This document shows positions 1 through 12,060 of a stretch of 64,000 bases of DNA, piece after piece. A program made the position numbers and the translations under genes. Every line of letters begins with the position of its first letter. The first letter of the stretch is position 1. Under the pieces are notes generated by a model. The model did not search any database, was not told the DNA's origin, and saw nothing but the letters and a program-made list of their open reading frames with translations. This stretch comes from Gnetum montanum (taxonomy: Eukaryota > Streptophyta > Gnetopsida > Gnetales > Gnetaceae), in NCBI GenBank assembly GCA_015680685.1, contig MNCI01015910.1, forward strand, positions 439,819-503,818. Direction: 5' to 3'.

Positions 1-2621
1 CACCAATGTGGATCAAAATGAGCACATCCCAAGGACATGGGATTACTGAAAATAGCTCCTTTGTGTTGATAAACTAGATAAAAAATTGTTTGCATTCAAT
101 GTTGAACACTCTAACTATGTCCTTTAGCTCCTAGTAATCATTTATTTGTTTGGCTAAGTTCTTAGTAGTTGATCGTTGATCTATGAAAGCATGTTTTGAG
201 AACTTTGAGTTTAGCATTTGTAGTCTCAAGCTTCTACTTGGTGTCTTTATGGTGCTTAAACTCTACCTCATATAACAAATATGAGCTAGCCACTTGTTTC
301 TCCAACTCTAACCACAGCTGTCCAGTAGTCAACATAGCCAAGTTCGCATATTGGAGATTGGTCAACTCCATGTACAATCATTTATTTTATTTGCAACTCC
401 TTTAGGTAGATCTTTACTTTATTTTAGGCATCAATCCCATCAATGATGGGTTACCAAACCTCTCTTCCTTGTTGGAGTTACTAGAGGGCTTCATTTATTT
501 TCACCTTTTCCATTTGGATGTGTTTCTCATTGACTTCCTTCTGTAGGCTAACCAGGTCTTTGTAGTGATTCTTTACTTTTTCAAACTTGAGGGCTTCATT
601 CTTCCAGCCAACAATCTCGATGGTAGACTTATGGCACAAGGCACAAATTTCCTCCATTGATAGATTTCAATTCTTTACTACCAATCTCCTTAATTTAGTG
701 TTTGCCCTAGCAAGTTGCTCCTACTGTTGATGAATAAGTTCTTGCATTTGTTCCTTCTAGGCATCAATATTGCCCAAGCGATGATTCTATGTGGTTAGAG
801 TTTCATTCTCTTGACGCATCTGAGCCAAGTCCTTCTGAATTAAATACATTTTTGCTTCAGCTGTGGATTGGTTGAAGATGGCTGTTATTGCCTCCTACTT
901 AGCCTTTGTGAATCATTCTTGAAGCTATTGAAAATTTTCATCTCTAGTTATTGTCAAGCTAAGGAGTGTAGGATCAGCAAGGTGGGCACATAATTCAGCA
1001 ACCTCCATGGCCAAGCATTGATTTTGTTCTTAAGCCATTTTGAGTTGCCCCTCCAAAATGATGCACTTCCTCCTTGTGTCCAGTAGCTTAGATTGGGTTG
1101 TGGAGATGTTTTTTGGAAAATTGAAGATGTCTAGAATTGGTTGCCTAGTCCCCACCATTTGATCCAACAATTCTTCATGCTGGGCTACATTCAAATTCCC
1201 ATTGACTATGCCTGTGAACGTTTGCACATCTCAAAGTGCAGATACATCTAGTATAGATGCCATGGGGGCATTTAATGCTTTTATGACATGATTAGCCACT
1301 ACTTCAATCATTGTTTCTTGCCCTTGGTGCTGCATCACTAGGACAATTACCCCTTCACCTTCCTCCAAATGCACCAAGAAAGTGACGGAATTCCCAGAGA
1401 TTTTTGGAAATTTGACCTCGCAGGAAATTTTGTTTGTTGGGCAGAAAAAATTGGTCCACCCCTCTCCATCTAGTTGACTATTTGAGCCACCTCGTTAAGG
1501 TGACTCATTTTTGGTCAATATACAGATGGATCTACACCACTTGCCCTTGCATGTTGCTCTTGCTCGCTTAAGAGCTACTCTTGGATTTTGTATGGGTGCT
1601 CAATGGTTGCATAGGCCTTCGGTGTTGTTTCTTGAGTAGGTGGTGGTGGCGGCTGCTCCTCTTCTTGAGTTGTCATTGGCATCTTTTCCTTCATAATTTT
1701 AGACCATGAGGCTAAAGGAGCATGCCAGATTGTATCATTGGAGTAGTGAATGATTGTTGTCCTTTTGCAGAGTTTTTAGATAAGGCATAGAAAGGGTAGA
1801 GCTTTCCTTCCACATTCATTTTATTTGAAATGCTTCTCAATCTCTATGTAGATCAATTATGGAAGGTTGATGGAACATGTTTTACTTTGAGTGGCACATG
1901 CTTGGGTAGAGAAGGCGATCACCTTGCTTGGCCTCACCGTTGGATTGAGGTGATAGGCCATAATTTTGAAATAGATTCTCTTCGCCGATGTGAGTGAACC
2001 ATACTCCTTACGATCAACCCCATAGCACTGTTGAGTCAACTTCTTCTTAGCCTTAGGATCACCCTTTTTTGATAGCTTCACCAACTATGTCCTGGTGTTA
2101 AGCAATCCCAATGCCTATGTGATAACTTCGACCAAGTAGGACACTTGAATGTCCTTGATCTTGACAGTTGACCTTGGGCTTCAATTGCTCCAAAAGAGAT
2201 ATGTCTCTCCCATGTACCACTTCCCACTAGATGTGATGATTGGCCACATGGGAGAGATTTGCATTTGTGCTTTAACTTCCACTGGAGCTTTCTCTAGGAA
2301 TGGCCCAAAGTTCATTTCTTGAAGAACTGATCGTTGAATCTCTCGGGACTTGATAATGTCAAGGCAAGCTTGAGTTAAAGTGACTTCAAGCCTTAGTATG
2401 GGTCCAGGCACTATTCCTCACTGTGATTATTCTATGGGCACTTCTTCTTTTGGAATCTATTGGATAGATTCCACTTTGGACTCCTTATGAAGAGATCATG
2501 TTGCATGGGTTGCATTCGACGGTTTTTGGACTTGTTCTTGTTAGCCCCTTCTAGCTCTAGGTCATTTCTTCCTTAGTTAAGAAGGTTCTCCTTCCTATGA
2601 GCACTTCGGTCTTAGTGCCAT
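1..2621 (-). pseudogene. Element A sense 3' ORF, unrecognised protein with C-terminal coiled coil
   Basis: The frame opens with ATG at 2621, directly after a splice acceptor, and runs left past the window edge. The best open pieces are 2181-2411 (contains SSGKWYMGETYLFW), 1857-2084 and 1030-1227. The SGKWYxGxTY block recurs in elements B, C and D, so it is a family hallmark. The second half is rich in Leu, Glu, Lys and Gln with heptad-like spacing, suggesting a long coiled coil. I see no transmembrane segment or signal peptide, so its place (that of the Athila env-like ORF) does not prove an envelope role. Function unknown; many TAG and TAA breaks. Confidence 0.65.
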
Positions 2622-2910
2622 CTGTAATCACAATAAGACCATGGGTTAGCAATTGTTGCGTAACATGAAGCAATTGGGATGCCTTTATCTCTTTAGGATA
2701 GTTACACTTGGCTAAGTTGTGATTATGGCTAATTTAATTACTCCAATCATTAGTTTATTCATCTTGGAGATTGTTGGAAGGGTTAACTTACAAAAAAAAT
2801 TAATGTTTGTATATTATTAAGGTTATTGACCCTTTGGGGAAGTTAGAAAAATTTTCAAAAAATTTCATCAGAAACCTTAAGGTTTGTGGCCCCCATGATA
2901 AAGAGCTTAC
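2622..2910 (-). other. Element A leader intron, 289 nt, before the 3' ORF
   Basis: On the minus strand the donor reads CTAGAG/GTAAGC and the acceptor GTGATTACAG/ATGG. A CTAAC branch-point-like site (in TTGCTAACCC) lies about 28 nt before the acceptor. The ATG of the 3' ORF follows the AG immediately. Elements B and D have the same intron at the same place with nearly the same length (290 and 295 nt) and a shared internal block, CACAACTTAGCCAAGTGTAA. Splicing is inferred from consensus and conservation, not from transcripts. Confidence 0.7.
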
Positions 2911-3057
2911 CTCTAGTAGCTACAGGGTCAAAAAATGGAGTGATTTGGACAAACAGTTGGGAAGTTATGGGCTTTGGAAGGTTTTGGGCTTTGAAAAATT
3001 GCAAAAACTTCCCATGTGTTATGAGGAAAATGTCAACAATTCCTAAGTGCACAGTGG

Positions 3058-3170
3058 TATATATAGTATATTTGCGATGTGTCGATGAGGCCTTATCGAT
3101 GGGGCCTAGTCGATGCAGTCTGTTGCGTCGATGAGGCCTCGTCAATGCAACTATTGATCACCGTTGACTT
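3058..3170 (-). promoter_or_regulatory. Element A internal promoter: TATA box and TCGATG-type motif array
   Basis: A TATA-like run (3058-3072) sits about 150 nt before the leader intron donor. Upstream on the minus strand lies an array of TCGA(T/C)G and GAGGCC motifs arranged as imperfect palindromes, for example CATCGATAAGGCCTCATCGA. The LTR of the same element has the same kind of motif just before its own TATA box (11884-11935). I infer an internal promoter for the 3' ORF. Confidence 0.6.
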
Positions 3171-4785
3171 TGGTCAAACTTGTAAAATGCAAAGAATTTT
3201 TGAATGAAATTGGGATCAAATGAAAGCTCAAAAGGCCAAGAATAGTATGAAAACATGAGAAAAGGATGTTGAAGCTCATAAATTTGGGAAAAAATGGAGA
3301 AAAATTGATTCGAGGGATGAATGAAATAAAAGGTTAAGGAGCACTTAGTAGAATACATAATGGAATATGTGAAAGATAGGATTGTAGCAATGTCTAAGGT
3401 AAGGAATTGAACTAACTAAACCAAGAGCTATGCAAGTGGGTCCTCCCCATAGTAGGCTCATGCCCTTGTTACCCTTGCATAGCCTCAACTAAGGAGTCTG
3501 TGGGCCCCACAATTGATTTAATGATCATGAAAAGTGAAGGAACAACAAAAAAGAATCTATCTAAGAATTCCAACACATCAGACAAAGACATAGAGCATAA
3601 CATAGAACCTGGTAGTGAGGTGAGCTATGGTAACATGGATGGATGATGGAGAAGGTGGAATGGAATTCCAAATTGAGGTCATAAGAAGTTCCTTATGGAA
3701 TTTGTGTTTAAAATGACCTAAGAAGATCCATCCTTAGTCTAGACCAAAACCATCCACTTTTAGTGACTTTGCATTGCTACCCTAAGACCGATCCACCCAC
3801 ACGAGACATGAGAGTGCATCCACAAAACAACCATGGTTCCATAAAGAGAAGAAAAGAGAGAAGTAGGAAGTGAGAGAGGGCTTTAGTTAGAAGAGACTAT
3901 TAGGAATAAGTGCATGTCTTTCAAGTCCCATAACCGATGCTTGTAGCCCATTTATTTATCTAAGAGATGTGCTTTAAATTTTCATCGTGTTTTTTTTTTT
4001 GAATTTTTTGATTGGAACCACACCATGCAAAGACTTATTCATTTATTGTGTCTAAGGGGTGTGCTTTGAATTCCCATTTTTTTTTTTGAATTTTTGAATG
4101 GGAACCACACCATGCAAAGACTTTATTTGACTTCCAATTAGTGGTTGGAATGGAATGGTAAGAAGTTTGTGAAAAACACTCAAGCATTCAAGCAAGTAGA
4201 AGAGTACAAAGAGTGTTAAAGTCACACCCTTTACAAACCTCTTGAATCCTTCTTAATTTCAGAACTACCAAGGTTACTGATTGATTAAAAGTTTCTTTAA
4301 TGGAAAGGAACTCAAATTCCTAGAACAAGGAAAATCATAGAGTTGATTGGATGGGTAGATGACATGGACTCACTACCTGTTCTATGAAAAATAAACCATG
4401 TCATAGTCATCAAACGTTAGAATTCAAAAATAGAAACTAGATAATGACAATTACAATAGTAAGCACAAACCATCATTAGTAAACAGTAACAACGACATAG
4501 TGTCTTGTGGCAATAAAGCACTTTTATTAGCAAAAATGATGAAAAGTCACACTCAAACAAAACAAGAAAAAATAAAAATAAATAAATAAAATAAATAAAA
4601 TATACAAGAAAGTGTAAAATAATCAAGAAAGGTTCAAAGGTACTAATGGTGGTGTAAAATTATAAAAATCTAAAAATCAAAAATTTGTAAAATAAATAAT
4701 TTGTAAAAACCAAAAATGTGAAAAACAAAAAGTAGAAGAACTGAGAAGCCATATGGATCATTAGCACATATGGCCATCTCCCCCA
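3171..4785 (-). other. Element A gene-free stretch between integrase and internal promoter
   Basis: No coding frame is supported here. The stretch aligns with the same interval in B, C and D (shared landmarks: GTGGGCCCC near 3500 and an AGTGACTTTGCAT block near 3760). It holds a direct repeat of roughly 75 bp, about 3970-4035 and 4055-4120, each with a T-run followed by GGAACCACACCATGCAAAGA. The section 4560-4740 is very A-rich. Confidence 0.6.
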
Positions 4786-5985
4786 TGACTAAGTTGGAAG
4801 GAGGAGATTCAAAAAATGGAATGTGGTTGTCCATCCATCGAGGTGGTAATTGCACTAGCCTGTCTTAGCTCTAGGAAAAGTTTTACTTGTTGAATGTTGA
4901 CCAACTGCTTTTTGTTTGGGCTTTTAGGCTTGTATATCAACATGGCCCTAGAGGAAAAAGTTTGATCAATTATATAAGGTCCCTCCTACAATGTTTGGAA
5001 TTTTTCCTTCTGAGGTACATGTGTGAGGTTCCAATAGAGGACCTTATCTCTTGGTTGAAGTTTTACCTTTCGTATTCTTGGGTCATGACATTGCTTGTTG
5101 AATGCCTTGTGCACCTCATTCAAAGATAGGGCCTCTAATTTGTTTTCATATAGCATATTTAGGTTGATTAATCTTTCTTCCTTTGCTAGAATTAGGTCAA
5201 GATTTAGATCACAGGCTATTGAGAGTGTATGGAGCTCAGACTGGATTGGGAGTGTTGGAATTTTTTCGTACACTAACTCATAGGGAGAGTAGCTAATAGG
5301 GAGTTTCCAGATTGAATGGTAGGCCCAAAGGACATCATTAAGTTTGGTGCTCCAATCTTTCCTATATTTACTTATGGTTCTTGGTAAGATCTTTGTGATC
5401 TCCTAGTTAGTTACCTTTGCTTGACCATTGGCTTGGGGGATGATAGTGTGTTGTTAATTTATGTTCAACCCCTAAGCGTTGCATTAACTTTTTAAAAGTG
5501 GCACTTATGAAATGAGTTTCATTGTCAGAAATTAGTGTATGTGGGACCCCAAACTTGTTTACAACATTTTGTTATATAAATCTAGTAGCAGTGGATGATG
5601 TACAATTAGTAACAATTGATACTTTTGCTCATTTGATGCAATAGTTGACTACTATGATAATATACGCCTTTCTATTAGACATGGGTGTGATGGGACCCAT
5701 GAAGTCAACACCCCATATGTCAAATGGCTCTAGTGGTTGAATCCACTATTGAGGGCCTTCCATGTGAGCAGTCATCTCCCCATCTCATTGACAACATTCA
5801 CAAGATTGGACAAACTGGTGGGTGTCCCTAAAGATTGTAGGCTAATAGTATCCTACCATCAGGATTTTTATGACCATGTGTCTCCTAGCATAGTGGCTTC
5901 CACAAGGCTCTTCATCAGCATCTTGGAGAACATGTAGTTGATCTTTGTTAGGGACAGACCAACGAATCAAGGCATCGATGCACAC
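4786..5985 (-). pseudogene. Element A integrase region of pol
   Basis: Integrase joins the reverse-transcribed copy to host DNA in the nucleus. On the minus strand the zinc-binding part lies near 5980-5750, followed by a core with MGPITPMSN and VVNYCIKW (near 5690-5610; the first catalytic Asp reads Asn) and DNETHFISATFKKLMQ (near 5530). The C-terminal part is the open piece 4986-5273, with KLQPRDKVLYWNLTHVPQ. The usual end block NLVMGEMA lies near 4790-4830. Stops and a lost catalytic residue make it inactive. Homologous to 38831-40085 in B. Confidence 0.85.
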
Positions 5986-7560
5986 CTTGTAAATGTGTCC
6001 ATTTATTTCCATGAAATATTTGGCCCGATGAAGAAATTGTTGCTTCTATCTAAAGTCAAGATCTTGTGGCATCTCTTGAGTGAGAAGATAGGTGAGGATG
6101 CCATTATACCACATTGTTTCTATAGGTTTTTGGTCATTTACTACTCTTGTAAAGAGGATTTCATCTAGAAATTGATTAGAAAGCAGGATCTCCTTCTTTT
6201 TATTATCCCATCTTAAGTGAGAGAGGTGGTCAGCAACCACATTCTCAGTTCCTTTTTGATCTACCATTGTGAGATCAAATTCTTGCAAGATCACGAGCCA
6301 CCATATGATACAAGGGCTCACTATTGGCTTGTTCATGAGGAAGAAGATTGCATTATCATCCATGTGCACAAATATTTTCTAGTCAAGAACATAGTGCCTA
6401 AACTTTTTCAAAGTGTACATCACTGCCATTAATTCTTTCTATGTGGTGGTGTAATTTAGCTGTGCTTCCATAATGCTTTGGCTTGCATAGTGGATGTAGT
6501 ATGAGTGTTTCTTATCATCCATCTACATGAGCACTACTCCCAAGGTGTAGTTAGATGCATCTATCATGATGTGAAGGGTTTTGACCAATCTAGTGCTCAT
6601 AGGATTGGTGTTTCTATGAGTTTCTCTTTTAACGATTGGAATGCATGTTCACATTCCTTGGTCTAGATGAAAGGTGCATCTTTCTTTGTAAGCTCTACCA
6701 ACGGTTTCGCGATCTTAGAAAAATTCTCTATGAATCACTAGTAGTAGCTAGTGTGTCCAAGGAATGAACAAACATATTTAACTATTTTTGGTTGGTAGGT
6801 TATTCCTTGAATGACCCTTATTTTTTCTAGGTCTATCTTAATCCCTTTTTGCAAAATTTGGTGCCCTAGTACAATGCCTTCTTGGACCATGATATGGCTC
6901 TTTTGCTAGTTGAGCTGTAGGTTTATTTCAACACATCTCTTTAATACTTGCTCAAGGAGGTTCAAGGCTTACTCAAACATAGCTCCATAGGTGGAGAAGT
7001 CATTCATGAAGACTTTTACACCACTACCAATTTGCTATTGGAAGATACTAAGGATTAGGTATTGAAATGTTGCAGGGGCATTACATAGACTGAATGACAT
7101 CTTATAATATGCAAAACTCACCTAGGGACTTGTGAATGTTATCTTGGCCTAATCTTCTAGCATAATTTGGATTTCGTTATAGCCACTATAACCATCCAAG
7201 AAGCTATAATAACAATGCCTAGATATGGTGTCCAACACTTGATCCACCAATGGTAATGGAAAATGATCTTTAAATGTTGCCATATTCAACAACTTGAAGT
7301 CGATGTAGACCTACCACTTACCACCTTTCTTTGGTACAATTACGAGTGGGCTAACCCACTCACTATCCACGATGGAACAAATGTACCTAGCCTTGAGGAG
7401 TTGTTCAATTTTCTCTTTGACAATTTGCTTCAATTTGGGGTTCAGCTACCTCTGGAGCTTCTTTCTGGGCTTCATGGCCTAGTTGGTGTAAATGTAATCC
7501 TAGCATATCCTTGGATTGATTCTTGTTAGCTCAGGCTATGACCAAGCAAAGGCTGTTGGC
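5986..7560 (-). pseudogene. Element A reverse transcriptase and RNase H region of pol
   Basis: RT and RNase H copy the element RNA into DNA inside the virus-like particle. Reading leftward from about 7540, RT shows DSEWVSPLVIVPKKGGKW, KDHFPLPLVDQVLDT and YYSFLDGYSGYN. The catalytic box at 6991-7020 reads FMNDF in place of FMDDF, so one active-site Asp is lost. It is followed by QKSHIMVQEGIVLGHQ. RNase H ends at 6180-6280 with DLTMVDQKGTENVVADHLSHL-like sequence, typical of Athila. Several TAG stops interrupt the frame. Confidence 0.85.
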
Positions 7561-7899
7561 CATTTATTAGCCACCTTTAATAACTTTTCTTTTTGTTTAG
7601 GAGCAAGTTTGGCATTAATTCTGATTAGCTTACCATTATTTAAAAAAGTATATTCCATGTTGGCTAGTAAAGTTTTTAGCTCTAGAGGCTCCTGTTTGAA
7701 GTTATTAGGAATTTCCAACTCTTCCCAATAGGTATCATCATCTTCATCAGAGAGTTGGGGATGAACTTGTTCAAGTTTATCCATGCCTTTAACATAAGCA
7801 CATGTTAGGCTCTCAATTGGTTCTATGCATAATATGTTGCTATTTGAGTTAGCTATTAGCCACTGGGTGCCCTCATGTTTTGTGGTTGCTGCATATAGA

Positions 7900-8560
7900 C
7901 ACCTTTGAATATTGATTTCTTGTGCACACTGATTACATGCTTTAATGTATGTACTATTGATGGACTAAATCTTTTGCACACAATTGCACTCGTTATTACT
8001 GTACGTGATGCATGGAATACACTTCTTCTCTATTTTGCCCAATTTATTTTCTTTGGATATTTCTGGAGATAGGCCCTTATGCCCATATGTGCATTGACCG
8101 TGCTTAACCAAACTTTTCCCATAATTATGGGGAAGTCACTTTTGTAGTTTTCAACCTTGATCATCAGAAAATCAATAGGATAGGACCACCCACAAACTAT
8201 GGCTACAATGTCCTCTACTAATCCATGAGGAATAGTAATTGACTGATGTACGAATTCTAGATGGATGTTGCTCTTCTTGAAAGGTGGTAGGTTCTAGGCT
8301 TTGTACATGTCATGGGAGATGAGATTAACTCCAGAACTAGAGTCAAGAAGAGCCTTACATGGCTCATATCCAATGATTTGTAGGTAAATGAGTGGACTTC
8401 TTGGGTTAGATCTTTTCATAGGAAGATTTCGAACCTTGATCCAGTTGAAAACAGGATGAGTTATCATCATAGTATGAATCTAAGGTAGTAGTTTGTTTGA
8501 AGGACACTTGAAGGTATTTGATGTAGAGGATGAGGATATTGAAGATGTAGGATGACTAGC
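7900..8560 (-). pseudogene. Element A retroviral-type aspartic protease region
   Basis: The active-site region on the minus strand near 8305-8350 reads LLDSSSGVNLISHDMY, where the usual D-S/T-G triad has become DSS. Downstream are GLVEDIV and IMGKVWLSTVNAHMGI, the second part of the protease fold. It would cleave the Gag-Pol polyprotein. The same block is found in B, D and G (GLxEDIV is shared), which fixes the frame. The stretch 7560-7900 between protease and RT is a linker of low conservation. Confidence 0.75.
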
Positions 8561-10936
8561 CATACTAGGTTGTGAGGGATAGAGAGGACTTCTGGGTCAG
8601 AAGAAGGGTCTTTTTCTAGATTGATTATCCAAACCACTAGGCTGAAAAGCTGATTGTGAATGTAAAACCCTCATAGCATTTTATTATTACAGCTGTGAAG
8701 GAATCTCACCCTGCATGGATGGAGCAAGAGGTAACTAGATTGAAGGTGGAGGTGTGTGTGTAGATGGATGTAGAGGATGGTATGGATATGGGTTTTCCCC
8801 TTGAGTAGATGGTGAATGTGTTTAGTGGTACTCTAGAGGGTAATAGTGATGCTAAAATGAGGTAAGACTTGCTGAACTTCTTGGAGAGACAGGCTACTAA
8901 ACATAGTACCTGTATGGATCTAGTTGCCTATAAGGATACTAATGCCTTGGCAGCAGCATCTCCCATAATTGTGGTTGGTGCCACTATTGGTATTATTCAT
9001 ATGGTTATGGTGGAGCTCCACTTGGGTAGTAAGCTTATTGTTGTTGGTGGAATTACCTTGGATTACCTTGAGGATAAGGCAATTGTCTGGGTGCTTGCCT
9101 ACATGCTAGTTGAGGATTTAATGCATACACCCCAGACTCTTGTAAGTATGACACCATAGGACAACAACCCTTTGGATGCTTGTATTGACAAATGTCATAG
9201 TCAACATTGTCCTTAGAGTTTTTCTCCACAACTTCCTCTACAACATCAGCATTGCCCTTACCTCTTTGGTAGGCATGTTTAGCTTCTTTTCGTCTCCTAT
9301 GGTTATGATCACTATTTTTCTCTTTAGATTCTTTAGTAATCTTCATAGTAGTTTGAAAATTTTTATCCAAAGAGTCCCATAATTTATCAACCTTTGCATA
9401 AATATTAGAAATAGATATTTGGATGGGCAAGGTTTTCTTGTTCACCACTTTATCAAGTGGTGACTCCTCGTCACAAAATTAGACCTCCCATTTTTTAATG
9501 GAAGGATCCCTATTATATTCTTCTGTACTTTCTCCTTTTCATAGCTCATCTTTTTCTTTTGCTACTTTCTCAATTAACCTTTGGATCTAATGAGCTCTCA
9601 CTTTAGAGAATTTTCCTTGGGCATACACCCTAAGGGTTCTTTTAGTTTCTACTTTGAGCCCATCTATGATGTGGTGAAGTTGTTCCCTTTAAGAATAACC
9701 ATGGCTAGGGCATCAGTGTAAGAGTGAATAGTATCTATCCATAGTAGCATCTAAGGGTTCATGTGTTCCTTATTTCCATTTTTGGATTTGCCTTCTTAGA
9801 TTAGACACTCTAGAGCATGTCTTATATTTTTCATTAAATAGCTCTAACATGGTACTCCATTGGCGAATGGATTTTGGTTTCAATGACCGGTACTAACTTT
9901 TAGCTTCCTTGATGAGTGTCCTAGGGAAAAGCTTGAGTTTCTACTACTCATTTTCTATATTCTATAAGGCACAGGAATCATGGAAAGCATGTAAATGTGT
10001 CTGTGGATTAGAGTTGTATCCCCCCTCAAATCTTGGGATATTATTCATGTCTAAGCACTTGATTTGGATATATTTCATATGCCTGGTTGGAATTCTAACT
10101 ACCTTTGCAATGTTGAGCATACTTCAAGTTGCCAACAAAGGTTCATCATCATCATTGCATCAATGACACTGATGATGATTTTGGCCACCCCTTTAGTCTT
10201 GATGGCTTTCACAATCATTGTTGTCTCATTGATCACCTTCATCACAATTATTTTGATGGTAGCTTCTATGAGAACTAGCAGATGAAGAGGAATTTTTAGA
10301 ATAAGATAAAGAGGATGGAGGAGAAGGTGGACCACCATCGCCACTATAGTGTCTACCACTACTTTTTTGCTCATTACGATCTCCATCCTTAGATCTCTTG
10401 CTATTTTGATGTTTTTCCAAGTCCCTACCTTGACTATCATTATTTCTTGAACCTAGTTTATGAATGGTTGACCACAAATTTATGGTTACATTCTTGTTAT
10501 CAACAACAGGGTGTGAAGAATCTTCATGTTAAGAATCTTCATAGGGAGGATCCTCATTATCCTCTCGATCTAGTAGGAACAAGGGATTAGTGAAATGTTT
10601 CTCCTTCATAGCCTGATGGAGCTTCTCCTAATGTTGATTGCACTTGCATTGTGTTTTAGTGGGATGGTAGTCCCAAGTGTCAAAACCATCCACAACATAT
10701 TCCTCATGAAGATCTGCGATCCCCAACTTCTTGAGAGTTTGAAGCAGCATCTCGAGCATAGATTGATCAGGGGGCAAGACAATATTTCCTTCCATATCAT
10801 GCCATCACAACTATTCATATTGGTGTAGGATGAAGGTGAAGTCTAGTGCATACTCATTTAAATGAGTATATACCACTTTGCACTCTTGTGGGACTGGAAG
10901 TTTGACATCTTCATGCTTGTGAGAAGAAGAAGACAT
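8561..10936 (-). pseudogene. Element A gag with short zinc knuckle
   Basis: Gag forms the particle and binds element RNA. The ATG at 10936 was chosen because the minus-strand frame (MSSSSHKHEDVK...) matches the D gag start at 15550, and the primer site lies about 135 nt before it. A Ser/Pro/Asp-rich stretch (open piece 10226-10477) precedes a capsid-like region. A zinc-knuckle-like block at 9165-9210 reads DYDICQYKHPKGC; its first Cys is lost, but the D copy reads CDICQYGHPKGC. The spacing is CX2CX3HX3C, shorter than the usual CX2CX4HX4C. A Pro/Gln-rich tail leads into the protease region. Confidence 0.8.
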
Positions 10937-11071
10937 TTTGCAAAACAAAACAAAATTATTAGTGTGCTATTATACTTCTATGTATAGCAGGAATGATATT
11001 GACCTTGAGGTTCATACAATGATATTAATGGTATTCACTAAACCTAAATAGCTTAAGTTTCAACAAATTAG

Positions 11072-11091
11072 ATCCTCAGCAACAGTGCTAA
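11072..11091 (-). other. Element A primer-binding site, tRNA-Asp type
   Basis: Next to the LTR end the minus strand reads TTAGCACTGTTGCTGAGGAT. Plant tRNA-Asp would predict TGGCGCCGTTGCCGGGGAT; the differences are mostly G-to-A or C-to-T changes. A tRNA-Asp primer is usual for Athila-type elements. Confidence 0.75.
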
Positions 11092-11949
11092 TGATGAGTG
11101 ACAAGGTACCCCTACACCCAACCATATGAATCACAAAGTGTTCATGCTTGATTTGGTTAAATTCCATGGACTTTGTAGTTTCCAGTGCACTAGTCTTCTA
11201 GGATGTGAATCTTGTCTCAAGGTGAATTGTTGTCTTCCCAATTACACTTGTCACATATGCTAGTATGGTTAAGTGTAATTGAGGCATCCAATTTTTATCA
11301 TTTTGTATTTTATGGTTTTGATATTTAAAGAGAGAAAAAGTAATTTGATTAACTAATTTAATTTAACTAATTAACTAATATCTAACTAGTCCTAACATAA
11401 TCATCTAGTCCAACTTTCCATACATGTCTTGAACCCATGTATCCACTACTGGCATACCAAGCACTATGCTATTGGGTGTACCAAGCAATAATGCTGCTAG
11501 GATTACCAAGTGAATACATGTTACACTTGAAGTGGTCATACTTATGTATTTAATCTATCTAGCTTAACTAGCTTAATTATCTTAATTAGCTTAATTACTG
11601 GAAAACATCGAATAATTAATTGAAAGCATTAAATGCAGAAATGAAATATTTAATCTATCCAGAATTCTGCAAGGTTTATCAGAAAGCTCATCTTTATTGC
11701 CATACAAATTATTGTGCTTAGGTACAACAATGCTCAAATAAAGATTTGTACACTCAATGACTCTTGCTGTGGGAACTTGGGAGAAAAATTCTAACTTTCA
11801 AATGAGCAAACTGCAAGAGCTTCGCTACCTCTAAAAACTCTATTGCCATAAATGTGGCTAGTGGATGTGTATTTATAGCCAAATATAGATACTATGTCGA
11901 CAGGGCCTCGTTGACACATCATCATAGCCAACAAAATTACGACTCATTA
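11092..11949 (-). repeat. Element A 5' LTR (858 bp)
   Basis: On the minus strand the LTR starts TAATGAGTCG (from TGATGAGTCG by one G-to-A change) and ends CACTCATCA at 11092. A TATA box (rc of ATTTATA) lies at 11871-11877, so U3 is only about 75 bp. The rest is R and U5, which is related in sequence to the other LTRs in the window. U3 carries GTCAACGAGGCC and GTCGACA motifs. Confidence 0.85.
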
Positions 11950-12060
11950 ATAGACATACTAATGCTTAATAAGCCTAGTAGTGAATCACTTGGTACACCC
12001 AGCAGTTGAACACTTTGTAATCCAACATTATTTGTACATGCTAAGATGTGTATAGTAAAT
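11950..12060 (+). repeat. LTR U5 scrap, plus orientation
   Basis: About 100 bp resembling the LTR U5 core (CACTTGGTACACCCAGCAG, then CTAAGATGTGTATAG). It lies between element A and the next LTR fragment, and is probably part of the LTR into which A inserted. Confidence 0.5.

Larger units (their letters stand above)
1..11949 (-). mobile_element. Element A: Athila-like Ty3/gypsy retrotransposon, 3' end outside window
   Basis: Read on the minus strand the order is 5' LTR, tRNA-Asp primer site, gag, protease, RT, RNase H, integrase, a gene-free stretch, an internal promoter, an intron and a long sense 3' ORF that runs off the left edge. The RNase H end (DQKGTENVVADHLSHL) and the RT motifs match the Athila lineage. 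The element is co-linear with element B from end to end, which supports every boundary. All frames are broken by stops, so it is dead. The 3' LTR is not in the window, so no target-site duplication can be checked. Confidence 0.9.

Noticed and set aside
2855-3145. 96-codon minus-strand frame over the internal promoter and leader of A
   Set aside because: It crosses the TATA box and intron donor and is not conserved in B or D.
10099-10440. 113-codon Ile/Val/Met-rich frame on the minus strand
   Set aside because: Alternative frame over the element A gag segment; the frame with Ser/Asp/His-rich sequence matches the other gag copies.
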